Assembly (NCBI RefSeq): GCF_004795015.1
Contig: NZ_SSBI01000026.1
Location: 1 to 64,000 of the forward strand
Reading direction: 5' to 3'
Source of the DNA: Streptomyces sp. A1277
Lineage (GTDB): Bacteria; Actinomycetota; Actinomycetes; Streptomycetales; Streptomycetaceae
DNA length: 64,000 nt
Under the pieces are notes generated by a model. It was not told where the DNA came from. It saw only the letters and a program-made list of their open reading frames with translations, and searched no databases. The position numbers were made by a program, and so were the translations under genes. This document shows, piece by piece, positions 8,476-15,892 of the stretch; position 1 is the stretch's first letter, and every line of letters starts with the position of its first letter.

Positions 8476-9344
8476 CCCCCGACTCCCCCTCCGGCTCCTC
8501 CCGCGCCCCCGGCCGGGACCGGCCGCCGGGCGAGCACGACGTGAAGGGCCACGCCTTCCGTGACGAGGAGGAGGACGAGCCGGCCCCGCCGCCGTCGCGA
8601 CCGCCGCGCCGGATCACCTGGCGCAAGCTGGTGGTGCTCCCGGCGGCGCTCGCGGTGGTGCTGGTCCTCACGTACGTCTGGATCACCCACGTGCACCTGG
8701 ACTCGATCGCGGAGAACTCGCTGGCCGGCGGCACGGTCCAGCTGCGCTGGTGGCAGCACGTGAAGCTGACCGCGATCTCGACGTTCTGGGTGCTGATCAT
8801 CGCCATCCCGCTGGGCATCGCGCTGACCCGGCGCGGCGTGAGCAGGGCGGCGCCTGTGGTCACGGCGATCGCCAACATCGGGCAGGCGACCCCGGCGATC
8901 GGTCTGCTGGCCCTGCTGGTGATCTGGCTCGGCATCGGCCCTTCGACGGCCATCACCGGCATGGTGATCTACGCGGTGCTGCCGGTGCTCTCCAACACGG
9001 TCGCCGGTCTCAAGGCGATCGAGCCGAGCATGGTGGAGGCGTCGCGCGGCATCGGGATGTCGGCCATGGGCACGCTCACGAAGGTCGAACTCCCCCTCGC
9101 CGTCCCGCTGATCCTGGCCGGGGTGCGCACCGCACTGGTGCTGAACGTCGGCACGGCGACCCTGGCGACCTTCGGGGGCGGCGGCGGGCTCGGCGACCTG
9201 ATCACCTCGGGCATCCAGACCCAGCGCATGCCGGTCCTGATCCTCGGCTCCGTCCTGACCGTGGTGCTGGCGCTCCTGGTGGACTGGCTGGCCTCACTGG
9301 CCGAGGTGGCGCTCACCCCACGCGGTCTGGAGGTGGGGCGATGA
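8472..9344 (+). CDS. osmoprotectant ABC transporter permease, second subunit
   Basis: A 290-residue permease. A charged, disordered N-terminus (1-50, DEEEDEPAPPPSRPPRR) precedes the first membrane segment (LVVLPAALAVVLVLTYVWI), then about six segments and the coupling motif VEASRGIGMSAMGTLTKVELPLA. It pairs with the permease at 6573, so the transporter has two different membrane subunits, as in OpuC (OpuCB/OpuCD). Start ATG overlaps the ATPase stop by ATGA; its stop overlaps the next start in the same way. Confidence 0.92.
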   Translation: MTPDSPSGSSRAPGRDRPPGEHDVKGHAFRDEEEDEPAPPPSRPPRRITWRKLVVLPAALAVVLVLTYVWITHVHLDSIAENSLAGGTVQLRWWQHVKLTAISTFWVLIIAIPLGIALTRRGVSRAAPVVTAIANIGQATPAIGLLALLVIWLGIGPSTAITGMVIYAVLPVLSNTVAGLKAIEPSMVEASRGIGMSAMGTLTKVELPLAVPLILAGVRTALVLNVGTATLATFGGGGGLGDLITSGIQTQRMPVLILGSVLTVVLALLVDWLASLAEVALTPRGLEVGR

Positions 9345-10333
9345 GGACGCGGCGGACGACGCGGCGGACGCGTACGGCCCTGGCGGGCGGGGCGGCGCTG
9401 GCCCTGGTGCTGGCCGGGTGCGGGCTGAAGAGCGGTTCGCCGATGGTGGACGACGTGGTGCCCGGGTCGGTCGGGCGGGGGCAGCCGCTGGACGGCGCGT
9501 CGCTGACCGTCACCTCGAAGAACTTCAGCGAGAACATCATCCTGGGCCAGATGATCGGCCTGGTCTTCAAGGCGGCCGGGGCGGAGGTCCTGGACCGGAC
9601 GAACCTGCCCAGCTCGATCAGCGCCCGTGAGGCGGTCATCCAGGGCGACGCGGACGCGGAGTACGAGTACACGGGCACCGGCTGGATCACGTACCTCGGG
9701 CACGCGAAGCCGATCGCCGACCCGATGGAGCAGTGGCGGGCGGTGCGCGACGCCGACCTCAAGAACGGGGTGACCTGGCTGCGGCCCTCCACCCTCAACA
9801 ACACCTACGCGCTCGCCATCAGCCGGAAGAACAACGCGGAGTACCACCTCAGGACGCTCTCCGACGTCGCCGCCCTGGCGAAGAAGAACCCGTCGGCGGT
9901 GACGGTCTGCGTGGAGAACGAGTTCGCCTCGCGCGACGACGGGCTGCCCGGCATGGAGAAGGCGTACGGGATGTCCCTGCCGGCCGCCAACATCCGCAAG
10001 ATGGACGCGGGGATCATCTACACCCAGGTCTCCAAGTCCGACTCCTGCCTGCTGGGCGAGGTGTTCACCACGGACGGCCGCATCGAGGCGATGCACCTGG
10101 ACGTCCTGGAGGACAACAAGCACTTCTTCCCCAATTACGACGCGGCGCCCGTCGTGCACACCGCGACTCTGAAGAAGTACCCGGAGATCGCCGGCCTCCT
10201 GGACCCGCTGAGCAGGCGGCTGACGACGGAGGTCGCGCAGGTCCTGAACGCCAAGGTGGACGTGGACGGCGAGGACCCGCACGAGGTGGCGAAGGACTGG
10301 CTGGTCCAGGAGGGGTTCATCAAGGAGGGGTGA
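9341..10333 (+). CDS. osmoprotectant-binding lipoprotein (OpuCC/ProX type)
   Basis: A 330-residue extracytoplasmic binding protein. The signal peptide is Arg-rich (MRTRRTTRRTRT) followed by a hydrophobic core and the lipobox LAGC, so the mature protein is lipid-anchored. The mature part shows the OpuAC fold: SLTVTSKNFSENIILGQM, then a conserved YEYTGTGWITYL segment near the hinge. It delivers betaine-type ligands to the two permeases encoded just upstream. The preceding stop overlaps its ATG. Next comes an ArsR gene with its own operators, so the operon probably ends here; no strong hairpin was seen in the 83-nt gap. Confidence 0.92.
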   Translation: MRTRRTTRRTRTALAGGAALALVLAGCGLKSGSPMVDDVVPGSVGRGQPLDGASLTVTSKNFSENIILGQMIGLVFKAAGAEVLDRTNLPSSISAREAVIQGDADAEYEYTGTGWITYLGHAKPIADPMEQWRAVRDADLKNGVTWLRPSTLNNTYALAISRKNNAEYHLRTLSDVAALAKKNPSAVTVCVENEFASRDDGLPGMEKAYGMSLPAANIRKMDAGIIYTQVSKSDSCLLGEVFTTDGRIEAMHLDVLEDNKHFFPNYDAAPVVHTATLKKYPEIAGLLDPLSRRLTTEVAQVLNAKVDVDGEDPHEVAKDWLVQEGFIKEG

Positions 10334-10357
10334 GGGCGGCGCCCCGGCCGAGAAGTC

Positions 10358-10401
10358 GCAAAGCTTCTTTGCAAAGACATGTTGCAAAAGCTCCTTTGCA
10401 A
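10358..10401. promoter_or_regulatory. paired palindromic operators upstream of the ArsR gene
   Basis: Two inverted repeats lie 16-59 nt before the ArsR start. Site 1 (10358-10372) is GCAAAG-CTT-CTTTGC; site 2 (10382-10401) is TTGCAAA-AGCTCC-TTTGCAA, both perfect. They share the TTTGCAA core and stand out as AT-rich in this genome. The position suggests autoregulation by the adjacent ArsR protein. Binding is inferred, not shown. Confidence 0.65.
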
Positions 10402-10416
10402 CTCTACGGTTGAGCC

Positions 10417-11028
10417 ATGTCCACCACGGAACCGAACGACGACCACACCGCGACGGCGGCCGAGCCCAAGGTCCTCAGCATCGACACCCGCGCCCTGCGC
10501 GGACTCGCCCACCCGCTGCGCCTGCGGCTGCTCAGCGCCCTGCGGGAGTACGGACCCGCCACCGCCTCCGGCCTCGCCGACCGCCTCGGCGAGTCCAGCG
10601 GCGCCACCAGCTACCACCTGCGCCAACTGGCCTCGTTCGGCTTCGTCGAGGACGACCCGACGCGCGGCAAGGGCCGCGAGCGCTGGTGGCGGGCCGTGCA
10701 CGCCGGCGCCTCCTTCAACGCGCAGTTCCTGTACGACGCCGACCCCGAGGTGCGCGGCGCCATGGGCGTCGTCCTGCACGAGATCGCGACGCTGCACGCA
10801 CAGGAGCTGAACACCTGGCTCGGCACCATGCACGAGTGGTCGCGGGAGTGGTACGAGGGCTCGGACCTCAGCGACTTCAAGGTGCGGCTCACCCCTGAGC
10901 TCTCCCGCGAACTCGCCGACGAGGTCCACGAGTTGATCAACAGCTACCGCGGCCGTGTACCCGAGGACACCGAGGGATCGGCCGTCGTCCGCACCCACCT
11001 GCACATCTTCCCGCGCCCCACCGACTGA
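10417..11028 (+). CDS. ArsR-family helix-turn-helix transcriptional regulator
   Basis: A 203-residue regulator with a winged-helix domain at about 20-90: LRGLAHPLRLRLLSAL, then TASGLADRLGESSGATSYHLRQLASFGFVEDD, the typical ArsR-type recognition helix. There is no obvious CxC metal site, so it belongs to the larger Streptomyces ArsR-like group with a C-terminal effector or dimer domain (about 100-190). Such genes commonly precede an MFS exporter that they control. Here the order is regulator, 66-residue protein, MFS remnant, all on one strand. Two TTTGCAA palindromes just upstream are likely its operators. Confidence 0.85.
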   Translation: MSTTEPNDDHTATAAEPKVLSIDTRALRGLAHPLRLRLLSALREYGPATASGLADRLGESSGATSYHLRQLASFGFVEDDPTRGKGRERWWRAVHAGASFNAQFLYDADPEVRGAMGVVLHEIATLHAQELNTWLGTMHEWSREWYEGSDLSDFKVRLTPELSRELADEVHELINSYRGRVPEDTEGSAVVRTHLHIFPRPTD

Positions 11029-11100
11029 CGCTCCCCACCGACTGACGCTCCCCACCCGCTGACGCTCCCCACCCACTGATGCTCCCCACCGACTGAAGGG
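11017..11100. repeat. 17-bp tandem repeat at the ArsR 3' end
   Basis: Four and a fraction copies of a 17-bp unit (consensus CCCACCGACTGACGCTC) run from 11017, 11034, 11051 and 11068, with a partial copy at 11085. The first copy contains the ArsR stop codon, so the array looks like duplications of the gene's own 3' end. It ends 10 nt before the next ATG. Confidence 0.85.
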
Positions 11101-11110
11101 ACCACCCGCC

Positions 11111-11311
11111 ATGCACCCCGAGACCCACCTCGCCATGTACCGCGTCCACAACGCCGAACTGCGCCGCCACACCGAGACCCTCCGCCTCGCCCGCCGCGCC
11201 GCCCGGCGCCAGGCCCTGCGGAGCAGGCTGGGGTGGACCATGATCGGGCTCGGCCTGCGCCTGATACCGGCCGGCGTCGCCCGCCCCGCCCGCACCCCTC
11301 GCACGGCGTAG
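11111..11311 (+). CDS. small Arg-rich hypothetical protein with one hydrophobic helix
   Basis: A 66-residue protein (starts MHPETHLAMYRVHNAELRRH). It begins with an amphipathic Arg-rich helix and ends with one weakly hydrophobic stretch (LGWTMIGLGLRLIPAGVA). GAAGGGA lies about 8 nt upstream of the ATG. Similar small proteins are often found between ArsR-type regulators and MFS genes in Streptomyces, which I know only as a recurring gene-order pattern. Function unknown; possibly a membrane-associated peptide. Confidence 0.6.
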   Translation: MHPETHLAMYRVHNAELRRHTETLRLARRAARRQALRSRLGWTMIGLGLRLIPAGVARPARTPRTA

Positions 11312-11315
11312 CGCC

Positions 11316-11549
11316 GTGGACGGGGGGAAGAACACGCACGACCGGGTGCCGCTCATCGCGGTCCTGGCCGCCAACTCCATCTCGACGGCGGGGACCTCAC
11401 TCACCCTGATCGGCGTCCCGTGGTTCGTCCTGGAGACGACCGGCAGCGCGGGGAAGGCCGGACTGGTCGCCTTCTGCGCGACGCTCCCGATCGTCGTCTC
11501 CGCGCTGATCGGCGGACCCGGTCAGCAGCTCGGGACCTTGCCCCCGTGA
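11316..11549 (+). pseudogene. truncated MFS transporter, N-terminal fragment only
   Basis: From a GTG at 11316, 77 codons: residues about 12-68 match the first two membrane helices of an MFS exporter (RVPLIAVLAANSISTAGTSLTLIGVPWFVLETTGS ... VAFCATLPIVVSALIGGP). Homology then stops and the frame ends in unrelated GQQLGTLPP, where it runs into the antisense 3' end of the S16 protease gene (its stop is at 11522). A full MFS has about 400 residues and 12 helices, so about 85 percent is missing. The junction, near 11520, looks like a deletion that fused the exporter start to the protease end. The ArsR regulator has therefore probably lost its target. Confidence 0.8.
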
Positions 11550-12313
11550 TCCAGGGCCCGCAGTGAGTTCACCGCGCCCTTCAGCGTCGTGACCGGGATC
11601 AGCCGTAGCCCCTCCGGCAGCTCGGACTTCGCCTCGCCGCACTCCGCCTTCGGTACGAGGAAGACGGTCGCCCCGTCCCGCCGGGCCGCCTGAGTCTTCA
11701 GCGAGACGCCGCCGACCGCGCCGACCTCGCCGTCCGCGTCGATGGTGCCGGTGCCCGCGATGGTGCGGCCGCCGGTCAGGTCGCCGCCCGAGCCGTCGCC
11801 GTCGAGCTTGTCCACGATGCCGAGCGCGAAGAAGAGGCCGGCGCTGGGGCCGCCCACGTCGGCCAGGTGCAGGGTCACGTCCACCGAACCGGGCTTCCTG
11901 CCCAGGTAGTTGAGCGCGGCGTCGACGGCGGCGTCCTGGGACTTCACCATGTCGTCCAGGTTGTGCTTCTCGATCTCCTTCTCGGAGCCGCCGGTCGGGT
12001 ACACGGAGTCGCGGGGCAGCACGGCCCGGTCCGTACGGAACCAGCTGTCGACCACGTCACGGATACCGACGTCGGCCTCGGGCCCCGTCGCCACGATCGT
12101 CGTCATCCGCAGCTCACCCTTGGTGGGCCGGGTGGGCGTGCCGCCCTCGATGCTGATCACCGGGGTGCCGTGATCGTCCCCCAGCACATTCGCGGTCGTC
12201 CCCGGCTGCGCCAGCGTGAACGGCAACGGCGCGAAGCCGGCGACGCCGAGGAGGGCGAGGACGGGGAGGGCGCAGAGGGCGAGGGTGCGGGGGCGGGTGC
12301 GGGGTGTGGACAC
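11522..12313 (-). CDS. secreted S16-family (Lon-like) serine protease
   Basis: A 263-residue protein with an N-terminal signal or membrane segment (about 8-35, LALCALPVLALLGVAGFAPLPF) followed by a Lon-type proteolytic domain. The catalytic dyad is visible as Ser157 (VGGPSAGLFF) and Lys206 (GGVSLKTQAA). Unlike YlbL-type proteins there is no PDZ domain between anchor and protease, and no AAA module. It probably acts outside the membrane on unknown substrates. Only GTG/ATG near 12313 fit the signal peptide. The gene end abuts the MFS fragment on the other strand, and the repeat-rich gap 12314-12752 lies upstream. Confidence 0.82.
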   Translation of the reverse strand: MSTPRTRPRTLALCALPVLALLGVAGFAPLPFTLAQPGTTANVLGDDHGTPVISIEGGTPTRPTKGELRMTTIVATGPEADVGIRDVVDSWFRTDRAVLPRDSVYPTGGSEKEIEKHNLDDMVKSQDAAVDAALNYLGRKPGSVDVTLHLADVGGPSAGLFFALGIVDKLDGDGSGGDLTGGRTIAGTGTIDADGEVGAVGGVSLKTQAARRDGATVFLVPKAECGEAKSELPEGLRLIPVTTLKGAVNSLRALDHGGKVPSC

Positions 12314-12752
12314 CCGCCCAATCTAACCCGGGCGCCGTCTCCAGCCCGTCCGGCACCTGGCTGGCCGGCGCCGGCAATTCCAGCCCGCCCGGCAACTCCA
12401 GCCCGCCCGGCGTTTGAGGGCGGAACCGGCTCGCCGGGGGCCGGCGCCCTTCCGTGGGCCCGGACCCAGGGCTCGGGAACACCCGATGACCGGTTCCGTC
12501 CTCAAACGCCGGACGGGCTGGGTTTACCCGGGGCACGGGCCCTCCCCCGCACCGATTCCGCCCTCAAACGCCGGACAGGCTGGGTTTACCCGGGGCACGG
12601 GCCCTCCCCCGCACCGATTCCGCCCTCAAACGCCGGACAGGCTGGGTTTACCCATCAAGCCCGCCCGGCGATTGAGGGCGGAACCGGGCCGCCGGACAAC
12701 CCGCGCCCCGCCGCGGCCCCGCGCCGCGGAAAGCCCCGCCCCCACGCCCGCG
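12314..12752. repeat. repeat-rich gap between the S16 protease and IclR genes, with a 62-bp tandem array
   Basis: No gene is seen. A 62-bp unit is repeated about 2.5 times from 12501 (phases at 12501, 12563, 12625); each copy contains CCTCAAACGCCGGAC. The reverse complement (GCGTTTGAGG, at 12410-12419) and a variant (GCGATTGAGG, near 12668) flank it, so long hairpins can form. The CCGGCGTTTGAGG-type motif is, as I know it, a common Streptomyces intergenic repeat. The array lies upstream of the protease gene and downstream of the IclR gene. Confidence 0.8.
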
Positions 12753-13394
12753 CTAGCGAAGCGCGTCCGCGACCTCTCGGGCCGCGTCGATCACGCGGGG
12801 GCCGACCCGTTCGGGGACGGAGTCCGCGAGCATGACCACGCCGACGCTGCCCTCCACCCCCGTGACGCCCATCAGCGCGGCCGCCGCCCCGCTGGCCCCC
12901 GCTTCGAGTTCGCCGTGGGTGAGGGTGAAGGCCGTCTCGCCCACCGGCTTCTGGCGGGCGGCGAGGATCGCACGGCCGGCCGCGCCCCGGTCGAGGGGGT
13001 GGCGGAAGCCCGCCCGGTAGGCCACGTGGTAGTCGGTCCAGGTGGGTTCGACGACCGCGACCGCCAACGCGTCGGAGCCGTCGACCAGCGTGAGGTGGGC
13101 GGTCGCCCCGATGTCCTCGGCCAGCGAGCGCAGCGCCGGCAGCGCGGCCTCGCGTACGAGCGGATGCACCTGGCGGCCCAGGCGCAGGACGCCGAGGCCG
13201 ACCCGTGCCCGGCCGCCCAAGTCGCGTCGGATCAGGGTGTGTTGTTCCAGGGTGGCGAGCAGACGGTAGACCACGGTGCGGTTGACGCCGAGTTTGTTGG
13301 ACAACTCGGTGACCGTCAGGCCGTGATCGGTGTCGGCGAGCAGTTTGAGGACACGCAGTCCTCGGTCGAGCGTCTGGGAGGTCTCCGCGGTCAC
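12753..13394 (-). CDS. hpdR: IclR-family transcriptional regulator, HpdR-like
   Basis: A 213-residue regulator: N-terminal winged helix (about 5-65, LTVTELSNKLGVNRTVVYRLLATLEQHTLI) and C-terminal IclR effector domain (about 75-205, LTLVDGSDALAVAVVEPTW, LDRGAAGRAILAA). The GTG at 13394 is chosen because GAGGAGAGG stands 6 nt upstream; the open frame continues further but without homology. An IclR-type regulator at this distance from hppD matches HpdR of S. coelicolor, which represses hppD and hpdA; the assignment rests on synteny and family. A TCCGCT-C-AGCGGA palindrome lies about 165 nt upstream. Confidence 0.8.
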   Translation of the reverse strand: MTAETSQTLDRGLRVLKLLADTDHGLTVTELSNKLGVNRTVVYRLLATLEQHTLIRRDLGGRARVGLGVLRLGRQVHPLVREAALPALRSLAEDIGATAHLTLVDGSDALAVAVVEPTWTDYHVAYRAGFRHPLDRGAAGRAILAARQKPVGETAFTLTHGELEAGASGAAAALMGVTGVEGSVGVVMLADSVPERVGPRVIDAAREVADALR

Positions 13395-13728
13395 GACGCC
13401 CTCTCCTCTGTGGTGAGCGGCGGCGGCTGGATCCCGTGGGTTGTGCGCCACCGGTCCCAGCGGCGACGCACGGAGAGGCCGCCGGCCTGGCCAAGGCACC
13501 GGCTGCTCCGCGGCCACATTGCCACGGGGCGTTCACATTTTTGGACAGTAGCGAGGGAGTCCGCTCAGCGGAAGACCTCGTCCAGAATCCGGTCTCCTCC
13601 ACAAACGCGATTGCGCCACGCGGGCATAAGGGCCGGTCAGCGGGGCGTCGGCCGATCATGGCGCATCTACGCGCGTCCATGTCGGCCGACTCCCCCGCGA
13701 CGCTCTGTAGACGGGAGGTGAACCGGCG
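13395..13728. promoter_or_regulatory. IclR upstream region with a 13-bp palindrome (13560-13572)
   Basis: No gene is seen in this 334-nt gap. At 13560-13572 there is a perfect palindrome TCCGCT-C-AGCGGA, of the TTCCGC...GCGGAA kind bound by many IclR proteins. A second, looser inverted pair (CGGCCGA-TCATGG and CCATGTCGGCCG) lies at about 13649-13688 and may be the terminator of the IclR-distal secreted-protein gene, whose stop is at 13729. Both roles are inferred. Confidence 0.45.
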
Positions 13729-15747
13729 TTAACTCACCGTGAACATTTTCTGGACGACTTTTCCGTTGACGAGGACCTCGCAGGCCCTGATCGACGCCGT
13801 CGCGGGGTCCCGCACGGTGAAGTTGAGGGCAAAGGTGCCGTCGAGACCGATGACCCGGGTGACGTACGGGTCCGAGGTCCGGGCGCCGGAGGCGGTGCGG
13901 CCGGTCACGGAGACCGTGGCGACGGGCGCGAAGCCCTTGCCGGTGACCTGGACGACCGTGCCGGGCGGCCCCTCGGGCGGCGAGAGCGCGAAGGCCGCGC
14001 CGGCCGGGGCGGTGCCGTCCTGCACGGTGAACGCGGCCGTCTCGGTGCGGGGGTTGACGAGGACCTCGCGGACCTGGATCGCCACGGTGTCGGCCGCGCC
14101 CACGGTGAACGTCTGCGAGAACGCCCCGTCGAGCCCGACGACCTTCGTCCGCACCGGGTCGGAGGTCCTGGAGCCGTCCGCGCGCAGCCCGGTGATCGAC
14201 ACGGTGGCCACCTTCGCGAAGCCCTGGCCGAGCACGGTGACCGCGGTGCCCTTCGGCCCGGCCGCCGGGGTGAGGACGACGAACGTCGGGGAGACGGTGA
14301 GCTGGGTCAGCGCCTCGGAGACGCCGGCGGTGACGCGGAGGGCGTAGACACCGCGCGGGGTGGATCCGGCCGGGGTGACCGTACCGGCGAGGGTCCCGTC
14401 TGCGGCGATCCGCAGGGTGGAGCCGCTGATCCCGGCCGCGTCGCAGCCGGTGCCGTCGACCGCGCACAGGGCGGCGGAGGGGGTGACGCCGGAGGGCCAG
14501 CCGTCACCGGACACCCCGATCGTGGAGCCCGGCTTCACCTTGGCGGCGCCGGCCGAGAGTGTCGCGGTGGCCTCGGTCACGGTGAACGGCGTGGTCAGGA
14601 GGGTCGCCGGGTCGTTGCCCTCGTCCACCTGGATCGCGGCGACGGCCGGATCTGAGACGGTGAAGTCGGCCGAGAACGTGCCGTCCGGGCGGCTCTTCAC
14701 GTAGACGGCGGTGTCGTCCAGCGTCGCCCCGGTGGCGTCGAGGCCGACCGTGTTGATCCACCGGTCCTGGTAGTAGTCGCTGCCGGTGACGGTGATGACG
14801 CTGCCGACGGGTCCGCTGCTCCGGGAGAGCGCGATCGTGCGGGGCCCGGCGGGGGCGAAGGCCCGGACGGTCAGGGGCGCGGTCGCCTCCTTCGTACCGT
14901 CGCCCACCTTCACCAGGTACGAGCCGTCCGGCACCGCACCGGCCGCCGCGAGGACGGCGTTGCCGGTGAGCTGCCCCGAGCCGTCGATGGCGAGGCTGGA
15001 ATCGGCGAACTTCCCGGCGTCGCAGCCGCCGCCGTCCGCCGCGCAGAGCGAGGGCACGGGGGTGGCGCCGGCGGTCCACCGGCTCCCGGCCAGCGTGACG
15101 GCCGTGGACGGCCGGACGGGCGCGGTGGGGGCGATCAGGGTGGCCGGTTTCCCGGCGCTGCCCTCCGCCGTCACGGTGCCGACTGGCCCGCCGCCCGCGG
15201 TGACGGTGCAGGCGGTCTCGTAGGTGGAGCCGAGGACCTTGGTGCGGGTGAGGTTGCGCAGCGGGGTGAAGGTGATCGGGCCGCTCGCGTCGGCGGGGAT
15301 GAGGAAGTCCCCCTCGTAGGGCGGGATCTCGATCGGCTTCCCGGACGGGACGTCCAGGTTGATCTGCGGCCCGGTGACGGTGACCGTGCCGGTGGCGCCG
15401 CCGGACATGGCGAGGTCGAGGCTCGGGGTGGTCGGCACGTCGCTGAGGCTGAGCCCGCTGGTGGCGGGGGACGGGCCGAGCGTCACCTTGGCGTGGACCT
15501 TGCCGCCGGGGTCGACCACGTCGGGGGTCAGCTCCACGCCGAACTGCTGCGGCCCGTCCGCCTGGCCCTGACCGGCGGGCAGGGTGCAGTGGACGGTGGG
15601 GGTGATGGTGCCGGCGTGGGCGAGCGGGGCGAGGGCGACGGCGGAGCCGGTCCAGACGAGGACGGCTCCGGCGCCGAGGGCGACGGCCCGGCGCAGGGCC
15701 GGGCGTCGGCGGCCCGGGCCTCCGGTGGGTCTGCGGTGCGCGAACAT
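13729..15747 (-). CDS. large secreted multi-domain Ig-like protein (IPT/neocarzinostatin-type modules)
   Basis: A 672-residue exported protein. The signal peptide is residues 1-46 (twin Arg-rich start, then VALGAGAVLVWTGSAVALAPLAHA). Residues about 48-190 form a first beta-rich domain bounded by two cysteines (TVHCTLPAGQG ... ETACTVTAGG). Then two module types alternate: type 1 has LCAxDGxGCD with a likely disulfide (twice), type 2 is an IPT-like unit GPxGTxVTVxGxGF ... VxGLDGxFxxxFTV (three times). No sortase signal or membrane anchor is seen at the C-terminus, which ends FTVS. The ATG at 15747 has GGAGGAG 5-6 nt upstream. The N-terminal 370 residues closely resemble the neighbouring protein at 15893, so the two are tandem paralogues. 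Function unknown; a surface or matrix role is inferred. Confidence 0.82.
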   Translation of the reverse strand: MFAHRRPTGGPGRRRPALRRAVALGAGAVLVWTGSAVALAPLAHAGTITPTVHCTLPAGQGQADGPQQFGVELTPDVVDPGGKVHAKVTLGPSPATSGLSLSDVPTTPSLDLAMSGGATGTVTVTGPQINLDVPSGKPIEIPPYEGDFLIPADASGPITFTPLRNLTRTKVLGSTYETACTVTAGGGPVGTVTAEGSAGKPATLIAPTAPVRPSTAVTLAGSRWTAGATPVPSLCAADGGGCDAGKFADSSLAIDGSGQLTGNAVLAAAGAVPDGSYLVKVGDGTKEATAPLTVRAFAPAGPRTIALSRSSGPVGSVITVTGSDYYQDRWINTVGLDATGATLDDTAVYVKSRPDGTFSADFTVSDPAVAAIQVDEGNDPATLLTTPFTVTEATATLSAGAAKVKPGSTIGVSGDGWPSGVTPSAALCAVDGTGCDAAGISGSTLRIAADGTLAGTVTPAGSTPRGVYALRVTAGVSEALTQLTVSPTFVVLTPAAGPKGTAVTVLGQGFAKVATVSITGLRADGSRTSDPVRTKVVGLDGAFSQTFTVGAADTVAIQVREVLVNPRTETAAFTVQDGTAPAGAAFALSPPEGPPGTVVQVTGKGFAPVATVSVTGRTASGARTSDPYVTRVIGLDGTFALNFTVRDPATASIRACEVLVNGKVVQKMFTVS

Positions 15748-15810
15748 ACGGCTCCTCCAAAGGGAAAGGGAATGCGAAGGCCCCCGAATGCGAGGCGAAA
15801 TGACGGCGCC

Positions 15811-15840
15811 CGCCCGTTCCATTGCCGTACGGAACGGGCG
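15811..15840. terminator. hairpin between the two paralogous secreted-protein genes
   Basis: A 10-bp perfect stem (CGCCCGTTCC with GGAACGGGCG) with a 10-nt loop lies in the 145-nt gap between the stop of the upstream gene (15893) and the start of the downstream gene (15747). It could terminate or attenuate transcription between them. Confidence 0.55.
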
Positions 15841-15892
15841 ACGGAACAGGCGGGCGTCGGCGGGCTTTTCCCCGGGCCGGGGTGCGGCCCTT

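Noticed and set aside
12114..12720. short open frames over the GCGTTTGAGG repeats
   Set aside because: They follow the repeat sequence in both strands and have no domain or ribosome site.
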